Part shown: positions 1-13,279 of the stretch, piece by piece | Layout: every line of letters starts with the position of its first letter | How positions within the stretch are numbered: the stretch's first letter is position 1 | The notes under the pieces: generated by a model | The model's input: only the letters and a program-made list of their open reading frames with translations | What the model was told of the DNA's origin: nothing | The model's database searches: none | Assembly: GCF_037975245.1 (NCBI RefSeq) | Contig: NC_092582.1 | Coordinates: 21,290,577-21,354,576 of the forward strand | Origin: Apostichopus japonicus | Lineage: Eukaryota > Echinodermata > Holothuroidea > Aspidochirotida > Stichopodidae | Direction: 5' to 3' | Length of the DNA: 64,000 nt | Made by a program: the position numbers and the translations under genes

Positions 1-66
1 GCGCTGTACCGTGTTTGTGTCCAAATGTTGAATTTCTTTCACGCTCAATGTGACCTTTCTTTTGGA

Positions 67-72
67 TTTATT
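67..72 (-). terminator. Possible poly(A) signal of the SerRS-like gene
   Basis: AATAAA on the minus strand, about 760 bp past the stop codon at 831. It is a candidate only; the stretch 1-830 otherwise shows no coding sequence and would be 3' UTR and flank. Confidence 0.25.
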
Positions 73-830
73 GATATATGAACCAAGGAAAGTTTATTTC
101 TGACTCTTTTAGTGAATAAAAGGGGTTCTACTTTAAATAATGTGAGTTTGGTAGTTTTAAACCAGCATACCTTTGGGATTATTATTACTATTGTGCCAAT
201 TTGAGATGTATGTGAGCATGTTCATACTGCCTACTGTATCATGCCGCCAACTGTGTGATCTTGTAATTGCCATGACCATTGCTTTTTGGTCAGTTTGCGA
301 AACAGTTATTGCAATATTGTGAATCATTCAACCAGAAATAGTCGTCATTGCCCAGGTCAATAGATTCTTGAAGGGATGAGTTAATTATCATTACTGTTTT
401 AGAAGCCGCTTTTATCATTGCTTATACCTATAGGAGTTTGCTTGCTTGCTGGGTGAATGAAATACAAGACCTTGTGGAGAAGAAATCATTGCAAAATTAC
501 ATACAACTTTTACATACTTGGTGAGATTATCAAGAAGCACAATGACATTAATTATCAATATAGGTCATGAACATTGGGTCTTAAATTAAACTAAACTAAC
601 AGTTATGCGGGCATGAAACAGCTCCGTACTGAACAGAGCACTACAATCTGCAGATCATCATAGTGATGTCATTCACTGACCTGAGTGTTGTTCAAGGTCG
701 TTGCAGTGTTTGCAAATTCCTAAAATCATATCAATTACATTTTACTTATTGTTTAGTTGATAAGTTATATAACTTCCTGGTGTGCTATTACAAAAAATAA
801 AAAAAAGCATGTTGTTTAGTAAAATGCAAA

Positions 831-3800
831 CTACACTCTGTGTAAAAATTGAGGGTTTTTTGTTGCATGTGCAGGTTCCTTTACTTCCTGCAAGGAACCA
901 ATTGATTGAATTGAGTCAGACAGTACACATGACATACAAAGGATGTGAATCTGAAATTCACATAGAAACATCTTGTTGAAAATTTCATAATTTGAACTAC
1001 AGTGCTTGATGAGAGTCATAATTTTTTGCTAGTGAAAGCCAGAAAATATTGTATACATCTTAATATTCTACTAGTCTTGCTACATGAGTATACTTACTGA
1101 ATAGGGATACTTTCTAATTCTACTCTCAGCTGCAGTCTGGGTAGGTTTCGCTGGGTATTTTATCATCAAACGACGAGATACAAAATCGCAACAACTAGTG
1201 AGATGACCAACCTAAAGAGAAAATGAGCCAATGTTACAGATATTCTATACTCGATAACTGCGATGACAGGTTCTTCGATATCCTTGGCAACTGGTTTTAA
1301 TATCTTGGATATCAGTTGATATCAGTATGTTGGATATAAGTTGACAGCAAGATCTTGGATAACATTTGAAATCAATGTCTTGAATATCTGTTGATATCTA
1401 ATATCTTTGATATCAGTTGATTTCAATATTGTGGATATCAGTTGATATCAATATCTTGGATATCAATTGTTATCAATATCTTGGATATCAGTTGTTATCA
1501 ATATCTTGGCTATCATTTGATATCAATATTGTGGATATCAGTTGCTACCAATATCGTGGATATCAGTTGTAATCAATATTGTGGATATCCTTGGCAACTG
1601 GTTTTGATATCTTGGATATCTTTGATATCAATATGTTGGATATTAGTTGACAACAAGATCTTGGATAACATTTGAAATCAATATCTTGAATATCTGTTGA
1701 TATCTAATATCTTTGATATCAGTTGATTTCAATATCGTGGATATCAATATTGTGGATATCAGTTGATATCAATATCTTGGATATCAGTTGTTATCAATAT
1801 CATGGATACCAGTTGATATTAATATCATGGATATCAGCTAATATCAATATTGTGGATATCAGTTGACATCAATATCTTGGATATCAATTGTTATCAATAT
1901 TGTGGATATCAGTTGTTATCAAAATTGTGGATATCACTTGATACCAATATGGTGGATATCAGTTGTTATCAATATCATGGATACCAGATGATATCAATAT
2001 CGTGGATATCAGTTGTTGTCAATATCGTGGACATCAGTTCATATCAATATCGTGGATATCAGTTGTTATCAATATTGTGGATACCAGTTGATATCAGTAT
2101 CGTGGATACCATTATTTTAGCTATTGGCTAATATTGATATTTTAGAGAGCATACTATTACTGGTCTTTACTAGAGGGGGAAGCAAGATCAAACCTTGCTG
2201 TCATTGTGTGACAGCAAACATACTGCCTGAACTTCAGACAAGTATTGTAACAGAACAATCCAACTTACATCAACAAAGTTCTGAATGCTTGGCAGCCAGA
2301 TTTGTATTGCATTCTGTCTGTACACAGAGGATAACAGGTTCTCACTGGCTATCTCAACAACTCTATGGAAAGGTTTAAAAAAGATTGCAAGTAAGATTTG
2401 TGATATATTACTAAACAGCATTTAATGCTTGAATACCATATAAGTTGTGTGAAAATTCTAGAGTAGGTATTCTCTTAGAACCTGGCTGTGTAGACAAACA
2501 GTATGTGTAATTGTTTATTATGGCTACTTGCAAGACAGGGCCGGCACCAAAATATAGCACAATTTACTAGTGCTTCAAGTTACATTTATATTTTTAATAC
2601 TATTCATAACTGTGAGTAATAGTGAGTTTAGTATAAGAGTTGTGTAAGAGTGTAGTATAAGAGTTAGAGGAAAAGAGATTCTACCTGAAAGTAATACCAA
2701 GGTTGGTGTAAAACTCTGTCAAAGTTTCCAATAGATTTGAATAGAAAGCCTCTTCTTCTTGATATGAATTTTCAAAAAGGCAGAGAAATTGAACCTGAAA
2801 ATATTGGAACAAAATATGATAATATTCAATCATAATTGTTGCTGCTACCCTTGAACAGTAGGGAAAATGATATGGTGTTTGTAAATCATAAGCCAAAAAA
2901 TTCAGATGAGCACTAATTTCTCGAAAATGTTTGACTTATTACAAAACTAATACAACTCATGGATATGGTGCTCTCTCTCCTTATCAAATGAAACTTTAAG
3001 ATAAATGAAACAATAAGCAAATGAAAAAGAAACCTAAACAACAAATGATAACCAAACCAAAATTTAAGGAACAGACAATTTAATGGTATGGACAGATTCT
3101 AACCAACAATCTCAGTTACACATATCTGTTGCTTTTAAGATATGAGTTGATGTGTGAGCCCTTTAACTTTGTTTTGGGGCTCAGGTTACATACATACAGC
3201 ATTGCAGTGTATCCAAAAACAATACCACAGATTGCTTTGTTTTGGGGGCTCAGGTTACATACAGCATTGCAATGTATCCAATAACAATACCACAGTTTAC
3301 TTTGATTTGGGGGCTCAGGTTACATACAGCATTGCAGTGTATCCAATAACAATACCACAGTTTGCTTTGATTTGGGGGCTCAGGTTACATACAGCATTGC
3401 AGTGTATCCAATAACAATACCACAGTTTACTTTGATTTGGGGGCTCAGGTTACATACAGCATTGCAGTGTATCCAATAACAATACCACAGTTTGCTTTGA
3501 TTTGGGGGCTCTGGTTACATACAGCATTGTAATGTATCCAATAACAATACCACAGTTTACTTTGATTTGGGGGCTCAGGTTACAAATTGCATTGCAATGT
3601 ATCCAATAACAATACCACAGTTTACTTTGATTTGGGGGCTCAGGTTACAAACAGCATTGCAATGTATCCAATAACAATACCACAGTTTCATTTAAAGGCA
3701 GATCAAAAAGGCTCTTAAAGAAAATTGATCCAATATGTTTTTAACTTTCCTGTCAGTCTTTTCTTACCTAAATACATAATTTGTTAGCCAGTTTCTATAC

Positions 3801-6800
3801 CTGAATGCCACTAACCACTTGCAGTCCACTGCACAGGGCCACTCATCATCAACATGTACAATTGTTTAATTACACCTGGGAAGTTAGCTTCTTGTTATAT
3901 GGTGGGAAAGTCTTTCTCAGTTTGGGTGGTCGATTCCAAACTGGTTCTGGTTGTCCATGCTACTGCTGTAACTTTCTATACATTTTGTACTGTTGTTACA
4001 TATCATTTACTGTACATCTAAGATATTACTTATAACTTTTTTGTTGACAGTCCTTAGAAACTGATATTTTATTTTCAGGGAAGTATTCTACACACACAAA
4101 CATGTTCTACCACACAAATGCTCTGGCTAGCTATGCAAAACATAAGACGTATGAAATAGTAAAGTACCTGATTTCCCTGGTACTGTTGATGCAATCCTTT
4201 GAATTCTTCAGAAACTATTAAGATAATTTGTAAAACATCAGCAGAGATTTAACTTGATGACTTACATAATGAAGACAGTGTTGTGCTTTATTACAAGATA
4301 CATCTACTTAGCTTTATAATTGCTGCTTGACCAATATCATACATATACTATCTATGTATTCAAGTTATTGACATAAAATGCTAGAGACTTTGAACTAATT
4401 AGCAGTGCTTACCATAGTTTGCATTGTAACTTCGTCCAATTGAGAAGCACCTGTGAATAACAAGGAGTATTATGTTGTTTTCAATTATGCGTTCATAGGT
4501 TTAAACTTTACCAACTCATAGTATATGTATCTTATATGTAAACAAAACCAAATTGGCTTTATATCATTAAAATAGACAAGGACTGCTTGACTAGATTCAA
4601 AATTTCAAGGAAACACTAATAATGTAGAAGTGATTTACATGTCAGTTACATGGAAGTATCACAGGGCTGAGTGGGAATTAAACAGTTGTTACTAACCTTT
4701 CAGGAAGATCGTTTGATTCTAAAACTGACATCATGTAATACACTGCAGAAAAATTAAAAGTAGTGAAAGCTGAACAGATAGTGGTTTCAACATTTTCAAT
4801 CATAACCAACTTAAATCAGACGGTTTACTATAACTTTTCCAAACCCCTTTTAGACCAGTTACATTTAAATATAAAAACTACAGTAACAGGTTACAGCTAG
4901 GTTTGATAAGCATAGAAGAAATATGTTGAACAGTACCATAGGGTGTCATATATGGCTTACCATAGAAGCTTAGAGGGGAGAGTCCTGTCAGACACATTTC
5001 ACTCTCCTTAGTATCAACAAAAAATGCCTGTAACAGAAACAAAAAAGTCCAGTCACCAGTAACTCTTGCAACCTACATTGTCATTGTATGATGACAGCTT
5101 GAGATGGTCCCATGATAGACATACTGGCCAAGGGAGATCATACACAGAGCTTTTCAAGTATTCGACCCGTGAACCTTTTATGATTCATTATTATTGTAAA
5201 TGATACATATAAATGCCCCCTAACAGTTTTAATGAAGCTCCAAAGCTGTAATGGTTAGATAATCCATAATTTCAAGTACCATCCATATATAGCATCCTTC
5301 AGCAGCTTGCCTTTAATGAGCAGGAGGGGTGTCCCTAATGAATGACACACTAAGAGACAACCACATGTCGACTTAATGTATACTCCCATCCTACCTCTCG
5401 CCGACAATTTCCCTCTTTAGAAGACCTATGTCCTTCTTCCAACCTCATTCCAAATGGAGAATTCTGGCTACTTGGCTGAAAAAATATGAATAGCTTTGTA
5501 CATTCATCCTTACCTCTCTCTGCTCTCGAAAATCTTGGCCCAGTGCATCCTGTGAATGTGAAGGGTAGGAAGCACAAAACCAATAGAAAACTGTTATGTT
5601 TAATAAACCCAAACATTGAAAATGTATAATTATTTAAAAGCTTAGGAAAGCTTCCTGTTGCTCATCTGAATTCATGATCAAAAGATGTGCTCTCAAAAAT
5701 CAATTGAGCATAAGACTGTTTAATAAATATAGAGCAAACTTCCTGTGTTACGGGAATGTGTATGACAAACTAATATCTGTTACCAGCAAATAACCACACT
5801 TGCAAAAAAGCCTCAGTGTGTGTTTGACAAAGTCAGAGCTTTTACCACTTGAGGGAACTGCAATAACCAGAAGAAAGCCTGCAAAGAGAGAGGGGGGTAA
5901 ATGACACGTCTTTTATCTAGGTAATAATTGGAAGAAAGTGTGAGAGTGTATTCACCAATGCATATTGTTTGACCATGTCAGGACAAGACAATGGAGTAAA
6001 TCCTTTCTGTGTGAGAAAGTCTTCGGCAATGTCCAATATTCTTTGCTCTGTATGTGGAGCATCAGCCTGCAGATAGCATGTACCTTCCTGCACCAATGGA
6101 TGTCTGGTCAACAAAAGACAGACATAATTTAATCCATATATGAAGAAATCTTGAACTGTATATTCATTCCAACAATGTTTCAATTTATAGAATTAGGCCT
6201 AGAGATGGTTCATGTTATTGGATGATGATTTATTTACCCTGTAATACACAGAAGAGCTCCAAAAATAATCCTCAAATAATAGTTGTTTCCTCATTGATAG
6301 TCTCAATTAAATATATTATCATATACGTCATACTGTAGCACATAAAACAGAGAAAGACCTGTAGACCTACTCTTCTGAAATAGACTCATCTCGTTTGCCA
6401 GTCATCAACCTCTTCTCACTGAAGGCTGCTAAAAATAAAAATAGTAACAAAGAACGCTTACTTCATACTAGAATCACGTTCAGCACATGATACATTTGGA
6501 ACATATTACTACAAGAAATCAATTAGAAGAAACCTTAACGGTCTGATGTGATGTCAGTTTATAAAGAAAACTAAACACTGTTAAACCTGCTGTCAGACAA
6601 AGTCAATCTACATTAAATGACAGACAGGTACCAACCAAAGAGCACACAGAACTTTTAATGGTTTAAATGTTAGAGGTACTGAACAGATCTAATCTATATG
6701 TCAAATGACAGAGCTCTCTTTTAAACACATCTCAAGGACATGCTTGAGTCTAAAAGATGGCATTGCAAGATTATGGTATGTGGCTTAACTTTTTATTCTA

Positions 6801-9800
6801 GAAAGTTGTCAGGACTGATTCAATTCTGTCACTGTCCAATTTATTTTTCTTTCCATACTTACTTTTTTGGCTGTCAGTAATTATCCTGTTTTTGGTTCCT
6901 ATTGCCTGCAAGGCAAAGAAAGAGAAACTAATGCCAAACACAGGCTTGCTTCACTTAATGCTTGTTCATGTTCAGCAAAATGTAGTCTTCTGTTCATTTG
7001 CCACATGTCCATCCCTCCACCACCCACTAGCTCCCCCTACCCAGGGCTTTAACTTTTGTCTGTCTTATTTCATGATTAAGTTAGGCAATTAACATGTTTC
7101 AAACAGCAAATATGTTGTCCATCTGTTGACAGGTTAAAAAACTATATTTCCTCCAACAATCTTTAAGAAAACACTGATGAAATTAATATAACACCAAGAA
7201 AGCGATATTTTAGTCACCATGGAAACAACTTATAAAGTAACTTACCACATCAGGATGAAGTTGGTTAGGCAGGGAAAGTGCTAAAGGGTAGAGTCTGTCC
7301 AGCAATGAGTTAATTTCAGCCTTTGCAAAGAAATTAAGAACAAATACATAGTATCTGCAATTTCACATTACACATCAAGTTTACCAGAACTCACAACAGT
7401 AACCATTATCAAGAATTTAAGCAATAATGACAAAAAACTATGTGATGACAGAGATGATTCAAACAATCAAGTAACATACTTAATTGTTCTTCATTTAATA
7501 AAGCAATTAATAAATTTGACTGTTTTAATAGGTGATGATAACTCATAGTTGTTCCCTTACATTGACTTTCTTCAGATCTTCACGGAGTCTCTTCCCTTCT
7601 TCTCGTTGACCTTTGACATCCTTCGAATCTGTCATAATCTGTCATCGATCAAAAAATTACGCACAATAAGTAGTGTGCATGAGAAACATTAAAATATATC
7701 GCCAAATTGATTTAATGTAACTTGACTCAACTTGTCCAATATGTTCCAAGAGGCATCACCTACACTACATGTATAAAATGGAAATTAAAGGCAACATTGT
7801 TTTAATTGTCAGCATTAGTCAATCCATGCCAAATCAAAATGTTTGTAGCAATGTCTTTGATCAATATTAAAATTGATGCAGATTGCCATAATGTTTCACT
7901 AAACATAAGATCAGCAGTGAAATAAAAATACATGGTACTATTCAGTAAACATATGACCCAACTACTGTATTACTTAAACTAATATCATATGCATCTCAAA
8001 ATAAATTCCTGATCTGCATGTTTTGGTACATCAAACATAGAGCATAAAGCAGTGACTTTCTCTTTTCAAAATTCTATCAGTGTGGTAAAACACAATAAAC
8101 ACATGCTTAACACTTCTAAGCTTAATTGGAAGACTAGTAACTAGTGTGTCTTTCACAGTATCAATGAAACTACAAATACTTTTCACACATGAGAAAAGTG
8201 CCATCTAAATTATAGGAAAAGTAAGAGCTGTTTTGAAGCTGCTTGGCTTTGGCTCAGTACATAAGAGTGGCCATAACCTAACAATATTGTATTTTGTGGG
8301 AGGGGAGGGGGTGGCTGTGGGCTGAGAGGAAGAGGTGGAGGAGTCTCTTTCCTCTTTTGAGACATTTGTAGAGACACACCAGCCAGGTCAACCACTTGCT
8401 TTTGTAGATTTGGCATTGATTGACAAAAATACATTCTTGATTATCATGTGGTGAATTGCATTATTTACAACAAATGTCAAGCTTTAAGCTGAAGATACGC
8501 ATTAAACATGTTTCAAAGTTTCCTTTTATATTTCATACTTAAAATGCAAATTATCAGGACAACTTTTTATGAACAAGTTAAATTCACCATATATTGAAAT
8601 ATTATATTATTGCCCTGTCCAAACTTTTCCATCATTCATACCACCAGCTATAGTAGATATAGATCCATTTCTCTAATATAGTGAAATACTGTTTGGTAAA
8701 CATTTGGGACACTTGGAACAATTTATCTGGTGATGCATTGTAAAACACAGAAAAACTGGTGATGGTTGAAAGATACAAAACCTACAATATTTCAGTATTT
8801 AATTACTAGCAATATTCATAAAATACACAACTACCATGTATGAAGTAATTACAGTACTAAACAATATTCTGGAAGTTACAAATGCTCTTGACTAGAGGGC
8901 ATTACATATACGGATTATAACTAGTGGCAAACCTACAGTATAATGCTGACAAGGAATGACATGTGCAACAATACACATAAATCTTGGAGCCAAAATTCAC
9001 TTTACAATTTAATTTTTCAAAAGAAAACGAAATTCAAACAGAAAGAAAGAAACAGGATAAACCTTTGCTCCGACTACAGTACCTTCTTTTTTGACAAGTC
9101 CTTTGCTCTGGTCCTGTTCTTTCTACGGTCAGTTTCAATCTTTGCTCTCATCTCTTCTAATTCTTGAACATTTTTCCACACTTTGATCTATAATAGTTGC
9201 AGTGCAGGAAAAGTGTAGGGTTATTCGAAATAATATAGCTTACAGTAGCAGTATCTGGGATTCATTGTCAGCAGATAAATATATTTATGTTTAATTTGTG
9301 AAACAAAAGTACACGATTTTCACCTGCAGTTACCTTTTTTGTTGCAAATACAAGCTTTCAACCTACAGAAAAGAGTCATCGAATTAATAAATAACCAATC
9401 CTATACTGACATCAATAACCTTTATTTCAGTATGTAGCCTTTTATTGCAGTTTTCACATTCAAAGGAGTTGCAGATCTTATCCCTAAATTAAGAACTTTA
9501 CATACAGTAAGCACAATGATGTCTTCGGTATGGAGACACACCGACAAAGTACCTGAACCTAACTCTTTAGGTGGAGTTTGCAAACAACCTAATTCAACCT
9601 TTGAACTTAATAGAATTTCCTGAAACTTTCCGAAGGAATCTACTTCAGTCACTGGAATGTCCATTTGTATGTAGATAACGACAATATTTTTCTTTGTTTA
9701 ATGTCTTAACCTGTCATGTCATAAGTCATGGAAACACGACATTCCATGCCCAACTTTGAAGTCAATCAAGTTCACGGTTTAGGTGGAGTTTAAGACTTAT

Positions 9801-11454
9801 TTTTTTCTTCTCACACAGAATACCTTTTGACCCCACCCCACCCCACCACAAAAATGAGATGTCCACCCCATGTTCTTGTGCTACCCTGAGCTACCCCCAA
9901 TAATATTGATAAACAACCAAGATTCAGATCACATGGAAACAGGATATGATGTGGACAGCAATTTTAGTACATCTTCAAAAATTGTGTATGAATACATCAT
10001 CTCATCTTCAATACTGTACATCACATATAGGATTGAGATAATAACCACAGTAGCACCATATCAGTTAAATAAGAAAAAGATTTCATCAATAGAGATGCAT
10101 AATTGCCAAGTTGATTCTGAATGGCAGTCATAAATTACAGACTTATCATCTAATCATTTTAAGGTGACAACTGCTTTGATATTGTTAAAATATACTTCTT
10201 TTAGGGGCAATGTGCAAACAACTATAGAACTACCACTGATCATTACACTGATCCAATTTGGAGGATTATAACCTTTGTTATAATCTTTCTACATTTTCAA
10301 CCTTTGCTAACTTGATGCTTTCTTAAAAAAAAATATTAAAAAAATGAAATAAAGGATTTCCCCTAAGCTTCCTATTTACAATTTTATTTAATTTTCTATA
10401 TACTGAATAAACTGAAACTTAAATAAAAACTTTTAATCATTCTTTTACAGTATATGAACCGCCACTGTCGCCACAACACTTATGCTGTAATGTTTGCTTC
10501 GCTCCCCTAGAGCTCCCTAAATCTATATTCCACATTTTATGCAGAATGCAAGACTGACAACTCACCATTTCTGTGAGATCAGCATTTTGTTTTCGAGCTT
10601 GTATACTCAGTTTGAGATCATCGAGTTGGCTTCCAAAACAGACATCCAAGTTTAAGTCTGGTTTAATTACGAATGGAACTTCAACACCTTTACTGGCTGG
10701 AGTAAATATTCCTGCAAAGAAAGGTATAGACAGGAACTAATTTCAGAGAAATTCTGCCCTGCAACAGTTCATGACATTTCTATAAGAGGGCAGTACTTGT
10801 AATTCTTTAACTCAATAACAGTGATGGGATCATGGAAGTTAAGTTTCAAAATAAATTATTTAAATAAATTTTGAAGACTATAATGTATCAATTGTTAAGA
10901 TCACAGCAAATTAAATACATAGGCTACACATGTACACACAGTACAGTAGCATAGCACATTGGCACAGTCTGTCATAATGCACAATGACATTTGGTAGTGT
11001 AGCTACAGTACCTCCAGTGATAGTTGGACTAGTCTATTGTATGTTAGTTTGGATGATACTACTTGACAGAAACTGCAATCAAAGGAATATAACATTAGAA
11101 GATGCAGGTAGGTAGTTTCTAACAAATCCCCAAACAATTAACTTGTTCAACTAGATTCATTTTAGCTCTGAAACAATAATCTTAATGATCATTATTCATT
11201 GATAGCATAATTGTTAAATTATATCTGCCTATCGTTAAGTTTGAGTGTTACTACAGCACCAAAATTGTTTTGGTTTCAACTCATAATTTATACTCACCTG
11301 GGGAAGACTTTGAAACAATACTTCTCTCACTACTTTTCAAAATGTTGAATTTCAGTCGTCTTGATATTGCTGCATTCCGTTCAATACACAAACCTGTTCT
11401 TGTAACTAAACAATCAAACTGCATCAAGCAATGTCTTACAGGTACGAAGGCCAT
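831..11454 (-). CDS. SARS2-like: Mitochondrial seryl-tRNA synthetase-like protein, apparently catalytically dead (SARS2 paralogue, SLIMP-like), 17 exons
   Basis: Exons (minus strand): 11454-11298, 10711-10566, 9187-9083, 7638-7561, 7320-7246, 6905-6863, 6428-6386, 6103-5956, 5549-5514, 5027-4961, 4742-4697, 4450-4413, 4205-4168, 2794-2685, 2362-2269, 1211-1098, 950-831. All phases agree and give 485 aa plus stop. The N-terminus is Arg-rich without acidic runs, as in a mitochondrial presequence; an in-frame upstream ATG at 11496 would add 14 residues. Exons 3-4 are a charged helical arm (KVWKNVQELEEM). Exon 5 has LPNQLHPDV, exon 8 QKGFTPLSCPDMV, exon 15 FRVVEIASENL and exon 16 CDFVSRRLMIKY, all recognisable SerRS landmarks. 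The T-x-E serine-binding loop reads LSP (about 293-295), motif 2 F/Y-R-x-E reads YNAN (323-326), and the motif 3 Arg position is Ser (about 459). So the fold is kept and the active site is lost; by analogy with insect SLIMP a non-catalytic mitochondrial role is inferred. Exon 7 has a weak donor (GA|GTCTAT) and is the least certain. Confidence 0.85.
1275..2112. repeat. 25-bp GATATC-rich minisatellite
   Basis: About thirty diverged units of a 25-bp motif, roughly GTGGATATCAGTTGTTATCA plus ATATC, fill the intron between the last-but-two and last-but-one exons of the SerRS-like gene. Each unit contains the palindrome GATATC. Because 25 is not a multiple of 3, open frames across it repeat every 25 codons; these are not genes. 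A larger segment around 1280-1450 recurs near 1590-1760, so there was also higher-order duplication. Confidence 0.9.
3168..3690. repeat. 65-bp tandem repeat, eight copies
   Basis: The landmark TTTGATTTGGGGGCTCAGG recurs at 3301, 3366, 3431, 3496, 3561 and 3626, an exact 65-bp period, with two more diverged copies upstream. Copies differ at only a few positions, so the array is young. It lies in the intron between exons 13 and 14 of the SerRS-like gene. Confidence 0.95.
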
Positions 11455-11496
11455 GATGCATGTACTAGGATAGTACGTCTTTGAAAGAACAATCAT

Positions 11497-12567
11497 AAAG
11501 CCTAAGTCTCAATAGAACTGTAAGTGTAACCTGTCAGTGTAAGGCTACAATTGGTTACGTATATACTGACACCGAAACCTAGTGTTAGTATACTCGGCCA
11601 ATAGGCCTAAGCTAAGACTAATTATTTAACAAGCACAGAGATTACAGCCAACTGACTACTTATTGCGTCCCGTTTAAATCCAAACGTTTATCGCAAGAAT
11701 GCTGTAACTTGTTAGATCTGTTTTCGCATGTGAATTCGTAGAGCAGAATATAAGTTCATATATTATGCTCTATGTGTGAACTATTATCAAGTTGAAGTTG
11801 GCGGACAATAGTAAGCAACCAATAGTAGCGGACAATAATCATTACAATAAAAGACGACGGTAGTTGTCATTTAGCCTCTGAGGAAGATTCTGCTAGGATC
11901 GAAACGTCAGGCCAACTTACTTTTACACATTCTCTTACACAGGCTCTCTAGTAGATAAGCATTTTGCTAACAGTTTTACTTTATTTTGTAGTTTATAAGT
12001 GCCACAATTGAAACGTCTATGAAACTGTATTGCCACAGTTCAGCAGGTTTATCGAATTCGATTTAAGACCCCTTTTTGGCAAACATAGAACTATTGTAAG
12101 TTGATAACATGGGGGAAGGGGAGGATTTGAATAGAGGGCCGGGACACTTTCTACTACCTCTCTTCTGGTATCCCAGAAAGTGAGCCCAGCTGAGTAATTA
12201 AATGCAATTATTTTTTCGCAAAGCAATATTACGCAATAACATGGGAACGCATGGTGTCTTCGAAAAGAGGGGGGTTACTCTCTAAGCCGCAATAAACATT
12301 TTCAGCTGCCCGTGGCGTATTGTTGTAGCGGGTGTCAGAGGACCCAGAATGTGGGAAATCGGGGTTAATAAAAACAAATTTTGAAGAAAGAAAAAAAAAC
12401 ATTGTAACGCGATAACATGGGTGCTTTCGAGTTTTAAAGAGGGTTACTGTTTTACTACCCTCTTCCGGAACTATTGTTCCCGCGTATTGTCCGCCAGCTT
12501 CTATATACTGAGCTGAATTCATAGAAATTGATAAGTTTCTATGGTTGAATTATAGTTAGCCTACACG
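11497..12567. other. Gene-free upstream region of the SerRS-like gene
   Basis: No exon recognised. It should hold the promoter and 5' UTR of the minus-strand SerRS-like gene at its left end. It also contains the hammerhead-like motif at 11871-11915 and downstream sequence that looks like the 3' region of a repetitive element. Confidence 0.5.
11871..11915 (+). ncRNA. Candidate minimal type I hammerhead ribozyme (Penelope-element type)
   Basis: The catalytic core CTGAGGA (11878-11884, matching CUGANGA) is followed by one extra A, a 5-bp stem II GATTC/GGATC (11886-11890 with 11896-11900) closed by the loop TGCTA, then GAAAC (11901-11905). A minimal stem III AC/GT (11904-11907) places the predicted cleavage site after C at 11908. 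Stem I pairs GCCT (11874-11877) with AGGC (11909-11912), with two further pairs beyond one mismatch. Very short stem III is typical of hammerheads carried by Penelope-like retroelements (established knowledge). No reverse transcriptase is visible beside it, so this would be a solo terminal fragment. Confidence 0.5.
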
Positions 12568-13279
12568 ATTCACCATTGGATTCATCATTGGATTCACCAT
12601 TGGATTCATCATTCATCACAGGATACATCACAGGATTCATCACAGGATTCATCCCAGGATTGACCACAGGATTCATCACATGATTTATAACAGGATCATC
12701 ACAGGATTAACCACAGGATTTATCACAGGATTCATCATTGGATTCACCATTGGATTCACCATTGGATTCATCATTGGATTCATCATTGGATTCACCATTG
12801 GATTCACCATTGGATTCACCACTGCATTAATCACAGGATTCATCACAGGATTAGTCACAGGATTCATCACAGGATTCATCCCAGGATTCACCACAGGATT
12901 CATTACATGATTTATAACAGGATCATCACAGGATTCACCACAGGATTTATCACAGGATTCATCATTGGATTCACCATTGGATTCACCATTGGATTCACCA
13001 CTGCATTCATCACTGGATTCATCACAGGATTAGTCACAGGATTCATCACAGGATTCATCACAGGATACATCACAGGATTCATCACAGGATTCATCACAGG
13101 ATTCATCCCAGGATTCACCACAGATTCATCACAGGATTTATCACAGGATCAGCACAGGATTCATCACAGGATTTATCACAGGATTCATCATTGGATTCAC
13201 CACAGGATTCATCACAGGATTCATCAAAGGATTCATCAAAGGATTCATCACAGGATTCATCACAGGATTCATCACTGGA
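12568..13279. repeat. 12-bp minisatellite with higher-order duplication
   Basis: Tandem units of a 12-bp motif, GATTCATCACAG and its variants GATTCATCATTG and GATTCACCATTG. A block starting with ACATGATTTATAACAGG at about 12678 recurs at about 12905, a 227-bp higher-order unit that includes one 11-bp unit. Since 12 is a multiple of 3, both strands stay open for long distances: the plus frame gives Ile-Thr-Gly-Phe repeats (up to 148 codons from 12907) and the minus frame Met-Asn-Pro-Val repeats. I do not regard these as genes. Confidence 0.95.

Noticed and set aside
8210-8434. Proline-rich 74-codon minus-strand frame between SerRS-like exons 3 and 4
   Set aside because: Exons 3 and 4 already join in phase; the frame comes from a GGGAGG-rich stretch and has no SerRS-like sequence.
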